From Bedellia somnulentella (taxonomy: Eukaryota > Arthropoda > Insecta > Lepidoptera > Bedelliidae): a stretch of DNA of 64,000 nt. A program made the translations under genes and the position numbers. Positions 37,841-49,503 of the stretch are shown one piece after another. The number at the start of each line of letters is the position of its first letter. The stretch's first letter is position 1. The notes below the pieces were generated by a model. The model saw nothing but the letters and a program-made list of their open reading frames with translations, made no database searches and was not told the origin of the DNA. The stretch spans positions 11,829,970 through 11,893,969 of the forward strand of contig OY755186.1 of NCBI GenBank assembly GCA_963576735.1, written 5' to 3'.

Positions 37841-38762
37841 TTCAGGTTCATTTTTAATTTGATGTAGTTTTAGGTGTTAGTTGATTGTGGGGGGTGATAG
37901 TTTGATTTAGTTTTGATGGGTCTTTAATGCCATTGTAAAAATAAGTATCTTGCGGTTGGATCTGGATTTTAATGAAGAGAATATGGTCTTTATTAAAATC
38001 CAGTTCTGATGTCTTTATGAAATCTAGAATTGGCAGATGTATAGCTTTACACGAAATTGATCAGGACATTCAGGACAATTGTTAATGTTATCCGTGTCAG
38101 AGTAAAAAACCTACTTACACAATAATTACGCATCATAAAGCACCCCTAGAATTTTTTATCAAAATTAATTGCAGAATTCATAAATAGCATTGAGTTTGTA
38201 TAGCAATACTATTAATTATTATTGATCATGTAAATCTTAGGCTCTACTTAGTGGGAGCAAACTTTTGCAATTAACTACTATCGGCAGCTACTGGTATCTA
38301 CAATAGGCCTGAACTCGTTTATAGTTCTAAAGCCTTTTATGATTGTAATTAATATTTTGTTGGAGCAATTGTATTACATAGTGTTGTGATTAGTCTGTAA
38401 ATGTAGTTTTTGGTTTTGGGGCGGTATCTTGCCTTTACCAACCAAGCGTTTTACCTTTTTTCGCTACTTTTTTATTTGTTTTTGTACGGACTTTTGATTT
38501 GATCAGCCGTATAATTGATGGTATTTGCAGAGTGTTATAAACTTATTGAAGTATGTGTTAGGTTACCGTACTTGGTCAATAAAATTGAAATCTATACTCC
38601 TTAAATAATTTCTATGTGTCTAGGAAAACATTGCAGTGTGAACTAACAGTTATTGATAAAAAAACGCTATACACTGAAATCATTATAAATAATAATACGA
38701 CAGCTTGAATAAGATAGTTCGAATTAAAAAAGCTGTACCGAATTGGTTGTGTTTTTTCCACG

Positions 38763-38787
38763 GCAGGTGGCTGCGTCGGTTCCCACG
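38763..38787 (+). promoter_or_regulatory. Proneural E-box plus Su(H) site
   Basis: GCAGGTGG (38763-38770) is a perfect match to the proneural class A consensus GCAGSTGK. TTCCCACG (38780-38787) follows nine bases later. The pairing resembles the A + S code of Drosophila E(spl) enhancers. Confidence 0.55.
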
Positions 38788-39196
38788 GCGGAGTACACCG
38801 GCCGCTCTCGATACTCTGCGAATTGCTTTATGAAATTAGTGATGATTGAGCTGCACGACAGTTAATTTGACACGTTCCTGTTTGTTGCCACTACTTGACA
38901 TGCTTGTTGGGAAATTAATGACTTTGCCTTTTTTCTTTTTTATTCTAGAAGTTTTGTATGCGAATTTGCATACTGTAGTGTCATTAAGAGGGCTAGTACT
39001 TAATTTGGTGGTGATTGGGTGGTGTTATATGAAAATTATCACCAGCTTACTATGATGTAGGCAAAATTTATTTTTGTTTCACAGTACAAATACTAAAAAC
39101 ATTTTCAGTTTAGTTGTGACCCTATATATGTGAATTATATGTTTTTCAGGGATAGGTCGATAGCCTAAAAGATATCGTGTCGATTTTTAGTTAAGA

Positions 39197-39231
39197 AAAT
39201 ATCACAATATTAAAATAGTATTGTGATATTT
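39197..39231. repeat. Short hairpin
   Basis: AAATATCACAATATT and AGTATTGTGATATTT form 15-bp arms with one mismatch around a 5-nt AT-rich loop. Confidence 0.7.
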
Positions 39232-40009
39232 ATAGTAAGTTACTTTATAAAATCTTGATCGACTATTTATAGCCAAAAACTGCTTATAAGAATCTTGTAA
39301 CATCGCTGCGACAAAAACAATCATACCAATCCATTGACTAATCCCACAGATCGATAACGATTTCAAACGATAAGAGTGGCTTGTCAACAAACTGATTAGC
39401 TGAAAATAAAGATGAAATAGTTTGCGATTACATGAAGCATAATCACAGTCTGACGTAATATTAAAATTATCGTGTATCGATGTCGACACCAGCTTTGCGC
39501 TATATGCTGATCAAATCCGTATCTCTGATAGTTTAGCTATCAATCAGTCTTATAGTTAGTATGGTTATATTGGAGACTGCGAGAGCAACCTAGCGCTAGA
39601 TGATAAGAAGTCTTACGGCAATAGAAGTATTTTAGAATACTTTAATATTGGTACGTTTGGTTTCGGTGTAGATGACTAGAACTTTAAAACCGTTTAACTG
39701 ATGTATAAATTACTGACGTTTTTGTTTATGTACAGTAAATAGGTTGTTTTCTATGGTAAATAAATCAGAGATATAAATACATATTATTATTATACTTATT
39801 AAGTTTACATTACAGTATAAAATTCATATTTTGATTTATATTTTTATATTACAGATTTATTATATGTACCGAAATGAACAACGAACGCAATTATGTAGAG
39901 CTTATGAAATAAGCGATACAATCATACCATAATGTAATACAAAACCACTTTTATTAAAAATAAATGTGGTATGTGTTAATCAACCAACTTCACCAGAAAT
40001 TAAATAAAA

Positions 40010-40971
40010 TCTATACTTAAAATAAATCTGTAGAGAGGTCAACTCTGTACATGAAATATATTTTCAAAATAACTATCAGGTGATGATTAGGGATCGATAC
40101 TGATGCCAAAAATGCAATCAGTAAAATTTTTGTCTGTCTGTCTGTCTGTCTGTCGGTTTGTATGTTCCTTATGGAAACAAAAACTACTCGACAGATTCTA
40201 ACGAAACTTGGTACAATTATTATTCATACTCCTGCGCAGGTTTTTGTATACTTTCCAGCAGAGTAGTAAAGGGGAATTTTGGGAAATTTTGGGAAAACGG
40301 GAGAAGTTACTCCATTTTTTAAGCTTCCGTCGCGTGTGCAGCCTTAATGGTAAAACTTACATAGAAATCATGTATTACGGAAATATTCTTCATGAAATTA
40401 CCTAAAAAAAATCCTCAACAGTTTATGTCTATCTTTTACGGTTGACTCACAATAACACGTGTAATTCCTGATAGCTTAGCAGTTCGGAACATTCTGATTA
40501 TATTTGTTTACTCTTACGTTTGTAAACCATTCACTTATCCCTAATTTAAAAAAGGTAACATTATTACCTATTCAATAAAAAAAGAATCATAGAAATCGGT
40601 AGAGAAACACCGAAATTATACATAAAATAAGCCATCGCGCCCGTGACCAAAACCAAATCTTTACTAATTTACATATAACATACTAGATGGCGCCAGTAGT
40701 TGCATCCTACATTACGTAATGATTTATTTTTTAGATTGTTATAAATACTTCATAGCGTTTTATTCCAAAATTTGCTATTAAACGGAAATACTGAACCGTT
40801 CATTAAAGCGCATTCAAAATCACCAAACTACACTGTTTAGGGAGTGCTATAAATTTAATAAATTGAAAACATTGCGCTGAATTTCACAATGCTTGAGCAG
40901 TGACTGAAGAAAGAAACCTCAGATATTTAAAAAAACAACGCTACCCGTGCGAAGCTGGGACGATCCACTAG
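40010..40971 (+). mobile_element. Non-autonomous Helitron
   Basis: Starts TCTATACTTAAAATAAATCT after an A, and ends CTAG before a T, the Helitron insertion pattern (A|TC to CTAG|T). A GC-rich hairpin (CCCGTGCGAAGCTGGG) precedes the CTAG by 8 bases. It contains a (CTGT)n microsatellite at 40128-40154. No Rep/helicase ORF. Confidence 0.85.
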
Positions 40972-41148
40972 TTATAAAAATAAAAAACTAATTCCAATTA
41001 ATTTATTTATTATATATTTAATTACTCGTAAATTTTTATTGACTCTGGTGAGGAATGAATGTTCGCTATATATTTTTTTCAGGAATGATTCAAGATTGCA
41101 CAAATAAAAAAAACGTTGGTCAAAGCGCCATCTGTAAATAAACAATTT

Positions 41149-41170
41149 TTCTTCTTCTTCTTCTTCTTCT
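41149..41170. repeat. (TTC)n microsatellite
   Basis: About seven TTC units. Confidence 0.9.
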
Positions 41171-41304
41171 ATATTAAACTAAGAACTAACATACAAGCAT
41201 GCGCAATATTGGACACGGAAAAGGAGTCCCTGAAAGACTAAGTATATAAGTGTTAGTTTGTTATGACCTTATTATTACGTGCATTCATTTTGCCATTGAA
41301 AATA

Positions 41305-41450
41305 GAAGACAGACATCCGAATAAAGATCATGTTGGAAAATGAAAATATAGAGCGGTGCACCGTAAGATCGTATAATAAGTAGCAATCGATAGTCTCTAC
41401 TTACTGTAATGGGAAATATTAATGGTGTGGACAGGAAAATATAAGGTTGT
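41305..41450 (+). mobile_element. Degenerate family C LINE tail
   Basis: Blocks GACATCCGAATAAAGA and GTAGCAATCGATAGTCTCTA keep the order of family C but are eroded. Confidence 0.5.
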
Positions 41451-42397
41451 TAGGTGAATGTATGTTAAAAGATTGATATTAATTTCTGCGTATAATTAAT
41501 TGATGTGGCAAAAAGTAAGTCATATTTCTTTGGCGTGCGATAACAGGTAGCTGCCTGATCATATGACAAATTGTTTAAATAATGATATCATACTACTAAG
41601 ACAGTGATTGTCAATAACTAACAAACGTTCAGGTAGTAGTCTGTTTAATCAGTTGTGTTGATAATGATTCAGATACAATAAATTAATATTTACTCATTCT
41701 GACTTTCTTTTACTTAGAATATATCCTTTAGGACCTTTAAGTGAAAAATCTTACAAATTGTAAGTTCAAAGATCTGAGCTTACAAATAATACTAAAAATA
41801 GTTTATACAATTTCGTTTAAGTGTCCTTTTGTCAATAATCTTATTGCACGCGCCAATGATTGACGCAATACTTTTATTGAGTATATCATTATTTGTCTCA
41901 TATCATCTGTGTCAATATGATGATATCATCTTTCTACTATGTACAAAGTATACTCGTATATTGTTGATAGCTTAACGGCATTCGTTCTGCCGTGCCTCCA
42001 CTACGATAAATAATTAGAAGCCATTTATTGAATTGCTTGCAGTATGGTTACTTGTGGAATAACAATAGAGAAGATATTTTTAATAATTGGGGCGGTAACA
42101 ATCGAAGCATTTTACCCATATTAAAAAATTAAGACTAATATTCCATTTTTCTTTTAATTCTCTAAGTTTATTATTTCCATTTTCAGCAACAGAGATAGTC
42201 GCATCATTTTCGGAATAGGAATCGTAAAGAAAAAATATTTTTTATTAACATAAATATAATAATACATAGATACTCAAGATTCAGTAATTGAAGAACAGTG
42301 ACGATTATAATTATATTATAGTAGGTGCATTATTTTGCAGAGCTATGACTCCCATGAATTATTATTTTTGTACTTATTTAAAAAGTGTACTATAATT

Positions 42398-42477
42398 GAC
42401 TTAGTGGACTAAGGCCAAATTGCCCTATATAGGGTAGGCTCGAGCCCCTTGGTGGGGACATATATGAGCTGTGAGGA
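42398..42477 (+). mobile_element. 5'-truncated family D retro-insert
   Basis: About 80 bp of the family D 3' end, flanked by a perfect 9-bp duplication ACTATAATT (42389-42397 and 42478-42486). Confidence 0.8.
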
Positions 42478-43029
42478 ACTATAATTAGTTGAGCAAATGA
42501 ATGAACTCTATCTTATTGAGACTATGATTTAGACTATGACTATCCAAAAAAAATGACTATGTATTAGCAATACTTTAAAAAATTTCTTAAAAGAACATCA
42601 TACGGTTTAATATATTAAAAATGAGAACTCTAACTCATTATTAAATTGAACTCAGATAGCTAATAGTCGTAATTGCAAATTGAATGTTCATAAATTATAA
42701 ACAGCAGCGTTTGGCGTCATTGCAAGTGAAGCCGAGTTAGTTTGTGTTACAATTACAAAGCCGCTTTTCATTTAGAACGGGTTTAGATTAATTTCATCGC
42801 TCTGTCCGCCTATGATGAAGCTTGAAAGTATAGGCTGTGCCAAAACGCCAGATCAACTGCAATTTATGGCGTTCCCGAGTGAAATTAATGATATCAGGGA
42901 GGTAATTGGTTTAAGTTGCGTGAACAGAAGCAACTGCATCTCTAATTGCTTTTAGATGCGTTAATATCACAGCACGTTCTTAATAACATTTTAATTTTAA
43001 TTGAAAAGTAATTAACTTTGCGGCTCCAC

Positions 43030-43650
43030 ACTATCTCCGACTGATCGTAGATCACGCTTGATTACAGCAAAGCAGTACTCGTTACCTCGCAAGTACACGT
43101 GCAGTGAGGAACATTATTCATTGTTGGCAGTCACAAAGAATATGTCCGAATTCCGATCGTTAATGCACGTGGCTTATAATCGAGCGGCTCAATAGTCATC
43201 AACAAAAAAATATTTAACCCAAATCTTGCAAGAGTTGCGAAATTGAAAATAAGGGTTGCAAAAAATCCTTTCGTTTGGAGTCGGACTCGCGAACACGTGC
43301 ACGCTAACATTGTGGGTGAGTCACGCGGAGCGGGATCCGCGCTCGCCGTCGCTCGAACCACGTTTATTATACTGGAAAGAAAAAAAGATAAGCGCTCACT
43401 CGTCGTCGTATAGTCAGCGTCAAGGAATTGTACATCTGCCGAAATTTCTCACGGATCCATCGCTCGACTGCCCGTATGGTATTATTACTTGGCAACGCCA
43501 TCTCAACCCGCGCATTATAGATCCTCGGGTTTTGTATTCGCATAATTATGACGACTCTGACCAACTAGCGGTATTTCTTGTCGAGAACTTATTTAATGGG
43601 CGCTCAATTAGCATATCAGGTTCGCTTTTAGCGCTACACTAATAACTTTT
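43030..43650. other. GC-richer non-coding block with a weak Su(H) match
   Basis: Composition differs from the flanks. TTCTCACG lies at 43446-43453. An open frame of 128 codons (43256-43642 plus) overlaps open frames on the other strand and lacks recognisable domains, so I treat it as chance. Candidate enhancer near malpha. Confidence 0.3.
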
Positions 43651-45279
43651 GGCGGGACGTAGTTCGAGAATATTTTAATATTTCAAAACGATTAATTGCT
43701 GTTTACCGAGCTGTTTATAGAATAAATTCATCGTTTATGGTAATGTTTGCGTTAGTTGTTGTCTGCGGCCTTGCGACTGCATTTTATACAAGTAGCGGTA
43801 CTTGATTTTAGATATTTATATCTAGGGTTGATTACGTTTTTGCAATGGTATATTAATAACTCTTAAATGGATTAAACTGACTCATAAAGCGAACATATAA
43901 ATGTACGTGTAAATAATATAAACGTGTATTGCAAATGATACAGATTTTGTGGAATTATATTGCGATAAAGATTGTCATTATTCCCTGTAAGTTCTATATT
44001 TATAAAAATATATAAAAGTAGTCGTATAACCATAACAGGTAGATGTGATTAGGTTTAATTAATAACACCTTCTTGTTACATTCGCTTAATTATCTTAAAT
44101 CAAATGTTATATACCATTTGAACATTTATTTAATAGAAAGGTATACTGATTTTTTATTACTAATCAAATCGCCCCTTTCCCACTTAACACAGAACACAAC
44201 CTTGGTCACATTATACATCTCACGCGGAAAAAAACATTGCAATACTTCAACCTATTTGTGACACTCCAAAACATAATTACATGACAAAAATATAATATAA
44301 ATGTTACGTTCCAAAAACAATATTCATTTAAATACTCCAAAATAATAATTAACTCTCACGAAACTACTTATGTATTCAAAAATTATGGATCGATTCAAGG
44401 TTTTGTAAGATGCACGTGCAGCGTTTTTGCGATGAGAAATTAAGATTGCACAATGAGTCTTTTCAGTTTTTTTTTTAATATGAATAGTTCAGCAATAAAA
44501 GGGGAGCAAGTTTCGACATGTTCTGATGTGCAATTTTGCAACAGGTTGCAACTTGCATGAGTGTTAAGTTGGGTTGCACAAGTTGCATTGTTAGACGAGG
44601 TGGATCTAGTAGATCTCAGATCTCCCATTCTTCTTTTACTTTTTTTCAGATAGGTGAAATTTACACTCATTATTTTTATGTTTCTATTTTAGATTTCCTT
44701 ATTATTTGTAAAATAAAAAAGCTCCTCAACTGTGAAATTACTCGAAAAATGGGTCTAAGCTTTTAGTTTTTTATGTTTATAGGTTCCAAATTCTTACTAG
44801 AATTTTAAGAAAATAGAAATTTAGGAAATCTTGGGCCTGCGGTCCTTTAAATGCAATCAGAAATTCATAAACTCACTGATAACTAAGTGCAACAATGATA
44901 CGTAATCTTTTAAGCATATATAATGAGTAGAGATTTCCATATGTAATTAAATTAGATACAATCAGAGAAAAAAAACTTTGAGCATTTATAGCTTAAATCT
45001 TAGTAAACATGCTAGTAAATATTTAAAAGTTTATATGCAATTAGATATAAGATACTATGTTAAAAACAGTCCCCAAAAAATAAATACCATATCAAATTTC
45101 ACCAAAGTTTAAATTAACTAAATTTAGTGTACTAAAAAAGGAGACCATCATGCATATAACATACAATCAACCCACAACCTAACCGTTTCTAGACCAACCA
45201 AAGCTCCCCAGATAACATTGATCCGAACGCCAAATTAAAAACCTCTCCATCAAATCATTTAATGACATGTCAAAGTAAA

Positions 45280-45440
45280 AAGCGCGCCAGAACAAAAAGC
45301 TCCGCCAAGTCCGGTAGCGAGGTCGCCGCGGGCGCTGCACGTGCGCAGCTCACCCGTAAAAGGTAAAGCAAGAAAATAAGTATACGACTCGAGCCACGGC
45401 TCGGCGCGAGCGCATCTCGCTTGACCACTTCTGTCCGCTC
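45280..45440. other. CpG-rich block just downstream of malpha
   Basis: Contains GCTGCACGTGCGCAGCTCAC, with a CACGTG E-box. No ORF. Possible enhancer. Confidence 0.35.
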
Positions 45441-45654
45441 TGGGCTCTGATGAATTTTATTGCGGCTCTGTTCTCAATTTTAGCTTGAGATGCCTTTTTG
45501 ATTTACCTTGAGCTGTATGCGTACTTTTGTACTGTATGGTTTAATTTAGGAAATGAAAAGAAGATATAAGTTTAAATTAAATGTATATTTTTTCATTTAA
45601 ATATATTTTAACAATTACAAAAAGTTTATAAACATCGTAAAAATGTTACCTACA

Positions 45655-45945
45655 CTAATAAAGCTCGGTTTAGGAAGATCACAAAAAGCTGATAAGCTCG
45701 ACGCTATCCTAACTTATACAATACAAAAAATAATTCTACAATATATCGTTATACAATACAACTAATTAAAGCTTTCAAGGAGTTTATTTCACAAATATTG
45801 AGCAAAACCTACTACCTAAACACTAAACTAACTTTCATGGCACCTTCGAATTTATAACTTATAACTAAAATCACAGACGGTTTACAGAAACCAAAGAGCA
45901 CTGGTTTTACGGAAGACACTGGGATGACGTGTAGAGTGTTCTAGA
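45655..45945 (-). promoter_or_regulatory. 3' UTR of malpha with GY, K and Brd boxes
   Basis: In mRNA order the minus strand shows a GY box GTCTTCC (45911-45917), a K box TGTGAT (45870-45875), a Brd box AGCTTTA (45767-45773), a second K box (45678-45683) and a second Brd box (45659-45665). All three motif classes are the documented microRNA target boxes of Drosophila Brd and E(spl) messages. Their joint presence strongly supports the gene call. I could not place the polyadenylation site with confidence; it should lie below 45655. Confidence 0.8.
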
Positions 45946-46428
45946 TTAGGCTTGAACCCATCTGTCTTGACCGAAGAAAGGGTGCTGTTGCTCAGCCGTC
46001 TGGCATTCGGTGTAGCAGTGAGAGGTGGCGAAGTCGGCATCAGCTTTGGAGGCACTGGTCCAGAAAAAGGTACCGGCATCGGTCCTCGCGAAGTGAACAG
46101 GAATGAAGAATTTTTCATGTTCCACTGGAACGATGTCGCAAGATTCTCCATCGTTGTACACGAAGTAGGCTGCACCAGGATTGCATTGCTGCACTTCTTC
46201 CATGATTTTCCTTTCCAATGATTCGTTGCTCGAGTTCTGCTCGTCTTCGTAGCAAGTCTCGTAAGTTTTGGCGGGAACTGATCGCTTTGTAGATTTCTTG
46301 ATCATTTTCAAAAGCGGCTTCAATAATGATTTGATGCTGCGATGTTTCAGCTTCTCGTTGTTGTATTTGTTTTCGTTCATCGAGTTGTTGGACGCGATGA
46401 TGTACTCGTTGTTAGCGTAATAAGACAT
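45946..46428 (-). CDS. E(spl)malpha: Bearded-family protein, E(spl)m4/malpha-like
   Basis: A 160-residue single-exon ORF. An upstream in-frame ATG at 46449 would add seven residues, but MSYYANNEY is the expected family start. Residues 28-50 form a basic amphipathic helix (KHRSIKSLLKPLLKMIKK), the hallmark of Bearded proteins. Residues 107-124 hold the signature FFIPVHFARTDAGTFFWT, and the C-terminus is DRWVQA, as in Drosophila m4/malpha. NxxN motifs, the Neuralized-binding signature, occur at 15-18 (NSMN), 20-23 (NKYN) and 65-68 (NSSN). Family role: cytoplasmic inhibitor of the E3 ligase Neuralized, limiting Delta endocytosis and hence Notch signalling. It shares orientation with the bHLH gene 29 kb away, and the two form the conserved E(spl) complex pair. 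Confidence 0.96.
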   Translation of the reverse strand: MSYYANNEYIIASNNSMNENKYNNEKLKHRSIKSLLKPLLKMIKKSTKRSVPAKTYETCYEDEQNSSNESLERKIMEEVQQCNPGAAYFVYNDGESCDIVPVEHEKFFIPVHFARTDAGTFFWTSASKADADFATSHCYTECQTAEQQHPFFGQDRWVQA

Positions 46429-46517
46429 TTTGAAAAGTAGAATTAACAAAGTAGAAAAGATACGTGTGTCGCAAGTGAGTTCACAGGCAGTTGTGTGGGG
46501 CTGTTACACCGCGCTCC

Positions 46518-46525
46518 TATTTATA
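46518..46525 (-). promoter_or_regulatory. TATA box of the malpha-like gene
   Basis: The minus strand reads TATAAATA about 90 bp above the ATG. The start site is expected near 46490. A weaker Su(H) match, TGTGTGAA, lies at 46560-46567, about 35 bp further upstream. Confidence 0.75.
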
Positions 46526-47771
46526 CCGGTTCGCCCGCCCTCACCACTAAAGCTCCCCGTGTGTGAAAAAGCTCCCTTGTACGTATACGTATGTGTGAGT
46601 GTGGCAGTCAAGTGGACTTTCTTCGATTCAGTAAAATTGGTTTGACTTTTTCAACTCACAAGATTTATTCATTGAGTGATAACTTGCGATTTATGACTCA
46701 CGATCACGACACTACTTTTTTATGACTTCAAAATGTTAAGGGCCCTCAGATTTTGTTTATCATTGCACACGAGCATTGGAACTTAGGCGATAAATTCTAA
46801 TATAGATAAGTTAACGAAGAACTTTCTTTTATCTTAAAAAACATGTGTGTGCGTTTGATAAAATGAAATAATTATTATTCTAAAATAAATCTTTATAACC
46901 CAGAAATAATAGATATTAAAAGCTCATTATAAAGTGGAAATAATTGAGCCCCGAACAAGTGCATCCATTAATGTATCATAAATGTTAGAAGTATTTGTTC
47001 ACGTGTTGCGCACACGCCTTTCCCTTCATGGGTAAACACAACACATGGCACCTATTTAAATCTGTAACCCCAATTATTGGGGTTAGCTGTAACAATGCGA
47101 TTGTTATCGACTTCGGTCACTCGCTGGGGTCGCTCGCTAGTTTGACTCCCTAGCTTTTAATGTGACCCCACTGGGTATGCGCACGCGCCATTAAAATTCA
47201 CCTTACACACTTTACCTTGCACCTCATATAGGGATGTATTATGTCTGGAATAAAAATTCTTTGCATTGATTTTAAAAGAATAGAAATGAGTGTATAAAGT
47301 TAGCATCAATTTGAAAGTTTAAATTCAAAATATTGTATCTGTTGATCTAACTCTTTTACTGTTAAGGGTTTTTCATTAGCGTGTTGTGTACAAAACAAAT
47401 GATTAGAAATAAAATGCCACCTACACACATATCTGGTTCAAACATGCTACATTTTTTTCCAGTATGTCCGAAGAGAGTATAAAAAATGTCTTAAAAGAAA
47501 TCAGTGTAGCGGTGATAGTGAGGCTCTCCGCCAATGGGGTGCGCGAGCGACGGCAGGTGCTACGATCCAAGGCTCTCGCGCACACACACTCGCAACTTTA
47601 ATATACGATCCTTGAACACGTGCATTCGAAGGGGATGAACATATGAACTTGATACCGCCGAGACGAAGACGGGGCATATTTTTTATCGATACGAATAGAT
47701 TCAGTACTCCCTCATCTCCAAAACAGGGTAACGCAAAGGCTAATTTGGTTATTGAAAATTGAGGGGTTGTT

Positions 47772-47804
47772 CGTGGGAATGCACTCGTCGAGTAGGTTCC
47801 CAGG
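47772..47804. promoter_or_regulatory. Decayed or low-affinity Su(H) paired site upstream of malpha
   Basis: CGTGGGAA (47772-47779) is a perfect Su(H) match. TTCCCAGG (47797-47804) follows in opposite orientation after exactly 17 bp, the gap seen in the bHLH promoter SPS. The second half deviates from TTCHCACR at two positions. The spacers of both SPSs contain CGTCGAG. It lies about 1.3 kb upstream of the malpha start. Confidence 0.55.
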
Positions 47805-48817
47805 GTAGTGAGCACATTGAATTTTTTTCAGGCGTTGCGAGATTCGGAACTGCGACAGATGGCAAGCGGGCGTCGATTATTCCCGTTTTACTTTGTTATA
47901 ATAAATCGAATCGGAATTAAACATTCCATTTTGATGGCTCATCGGGTTTTGTGCCGTTTGTGTTTTCGGGTTAGGGATGAAGACGTAAGCACGTGTAAAA
48001 GGGGTCAGTGGGATTTTGGTAGGCTGCAATTAAATATCTATTAGGGGTAATTTAACAACATTTGATTGGATGAGAAATTATGAAATTTGATTTTGATTAC
48101 TAAGTGGAAAGTGATGGAAGATTAGTTTGGATATTAATTACTACGTTTGTGTCGGTTTGTTTTAAGCTAAAATTATTATTAAATTGGCGTACTTTTTAAC
48201 TTGCATTTGTGATACTTTCAGATGGTTTGCACGCTGCTAAGCGGTTTATATTATACAATGCATTGCAATGGCTTGGTCATGACCCTTTATTGTTTTGTAA
48301 GAATTGTTCATTTAGGAAATAAGTTAGTTAATTGTATTTCGAACTATGTTTTGTTTTAAAATATAGATTATATTTATAAAGAAAAATGAAGCATTATTTG
48401 CATATAAACTATAAATTGGCATTTGAGGGCATATCTCTATTTTTTCTTTCTTATATATTGTATCTTTATCTCCAGAAGGTTATAATAATAATGTGTTTAC
48501 ACAAAGAATACCAGTATGTTATGATCCACATTAAGGACCAAATTACTAAAGTTGTTTTAGTAATTTAGCCCAGTAAAATATAGAAACAAAAAATCTTCTG
48601 TCATTTTATACTACTAATACTAATTGTAATTTAGAACATATTTCGGAGAACATGGAATCTCGCCCCTTATACAATATATTTATTATCATCATATTAACAA
48701 TGGCGATCCAAAAAAAACATCATTAATATCATATAACCGCATCAAGAATCGCAAAGAAACCCTATTAAGTGACGCAATGACATAGAAGGTAAAAAATCAC
48801 AACCACCCTATTATGAG

Positions 48818-48825
48818 TGTGGGAA
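48818..48825 (+). promoter_or_regulatory. Su(H) consensus match
   Basis: TGTGGGAA, about 2.4 kb upstream of malpha and just before the duplicated cassette. Single motif, so function is uncertain. Confidence 0.35.
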
Positions 48826-48898
48826 TTTCGGTTACGCTTACAGGTACGGGGGTGGAAAATAAAAGACAAGTGATTTATTTATTATTCTTTTGAAACAG

Positions 48899-48979
48899 GT
48901 TCTTTGTGACGCACTTGTTGTGGCTCAGTTGGGGTTGATGGGGGAGGTTGCGGGGCCAACTATTCAACAGATTTATGAT
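48899..48979 (+). other. Exon-like 81-nt cassette, copy 1
   Basis: TTTTGAAACAG precedes it and GTAAGC follows, like splice acceptor and donor. The 81 nt are open only in frame 1 (begins VLCDALVVAQLGL, ends PTIQQIYD). The function is not recognised. It could be one of two mutually exclusive exons, or a duplicated regulatory block that is open by chance. CGTGGGAA, a Su(H) match, lies 25 bp downstream (49005-49012). Confidence 0.35.
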
Positions 48980-49422
48980 GTAAGCATTTTAGATTAAAAA
49001 GATTCGTGGGAAAATGTTACGTGATAACTTTGGGTCAACTGTGTTTTTTTTACGATATTTTTAATATTCCTATGTTTACGTTATTCTCACTTTAAGTATT
49101 ACTACGTAAAATTATCAATTGTTTCACAATAAAAATGAAATCATATATTCTAGATTTTTGCAATGCTATTTTCGGATTAACTTCAGACAGTCGTTGTAGT
49201 TAAAACGAAAAAAGAACATAACGAACAAAAACAAAATGTTAGCTCTGGGTTATAATATTTTTGAGGATGTTAGACATAAAATATCGCATACCTTTCTAAA
49301 TTGAATAACTTAAAATCAGAAAAATAATTTGAATCTGAGATAGAACCATAGTTATTTTTTAAATCCTTTATAAAGGGTAATTCAAACTGTCTTTAAACTT
49401 ATTCATTATTCTTTTGAAACAG

Positions 49423-49503
49423 GTTCTTTGTGACGCACTTGTTGTGGCTCAGTTGGGGTTGGTGGGGGAGGTTGCGGGGCCAACTATTCAACAGATTTAT
49501 GAT
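49423..49503 (+). other. Exon-like 81-nt cassette, copy 2
   Basis: Nearly identical to copy 1 with the same splice-like borders; one base change replaces Met by Val. Similarity extends upstream by about 20 bp and downstream by about 70 bp. The downstream Su(H) match (TGTGGGAA, 49529-49536) is kept although its first base has changed. Confidence 0.35.

Noticed and set aside
40128..40154. (CTGT)n array as an independent satellite
   Set aside because: It is a standard internal part of this Helitron class.
43256..43642. 128-codon plus-strand frame as a possible gene
   Set aside because: Overlapping open frames on the minus strand, no recognisable domain, and composition explained by a GC-richer block.
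45952..46221. 89-codon plus-strand frame and 97-codon minus-strand alternative frame over malpha
   Set aside because: Antisense and alternate-frame shadows of the Bearded-family gene.
47501..47815. 104-codon minus-strand frame containing the second SPS
   Set aside because: No domain; it spans a likely regulatory site and reads as non-coding.
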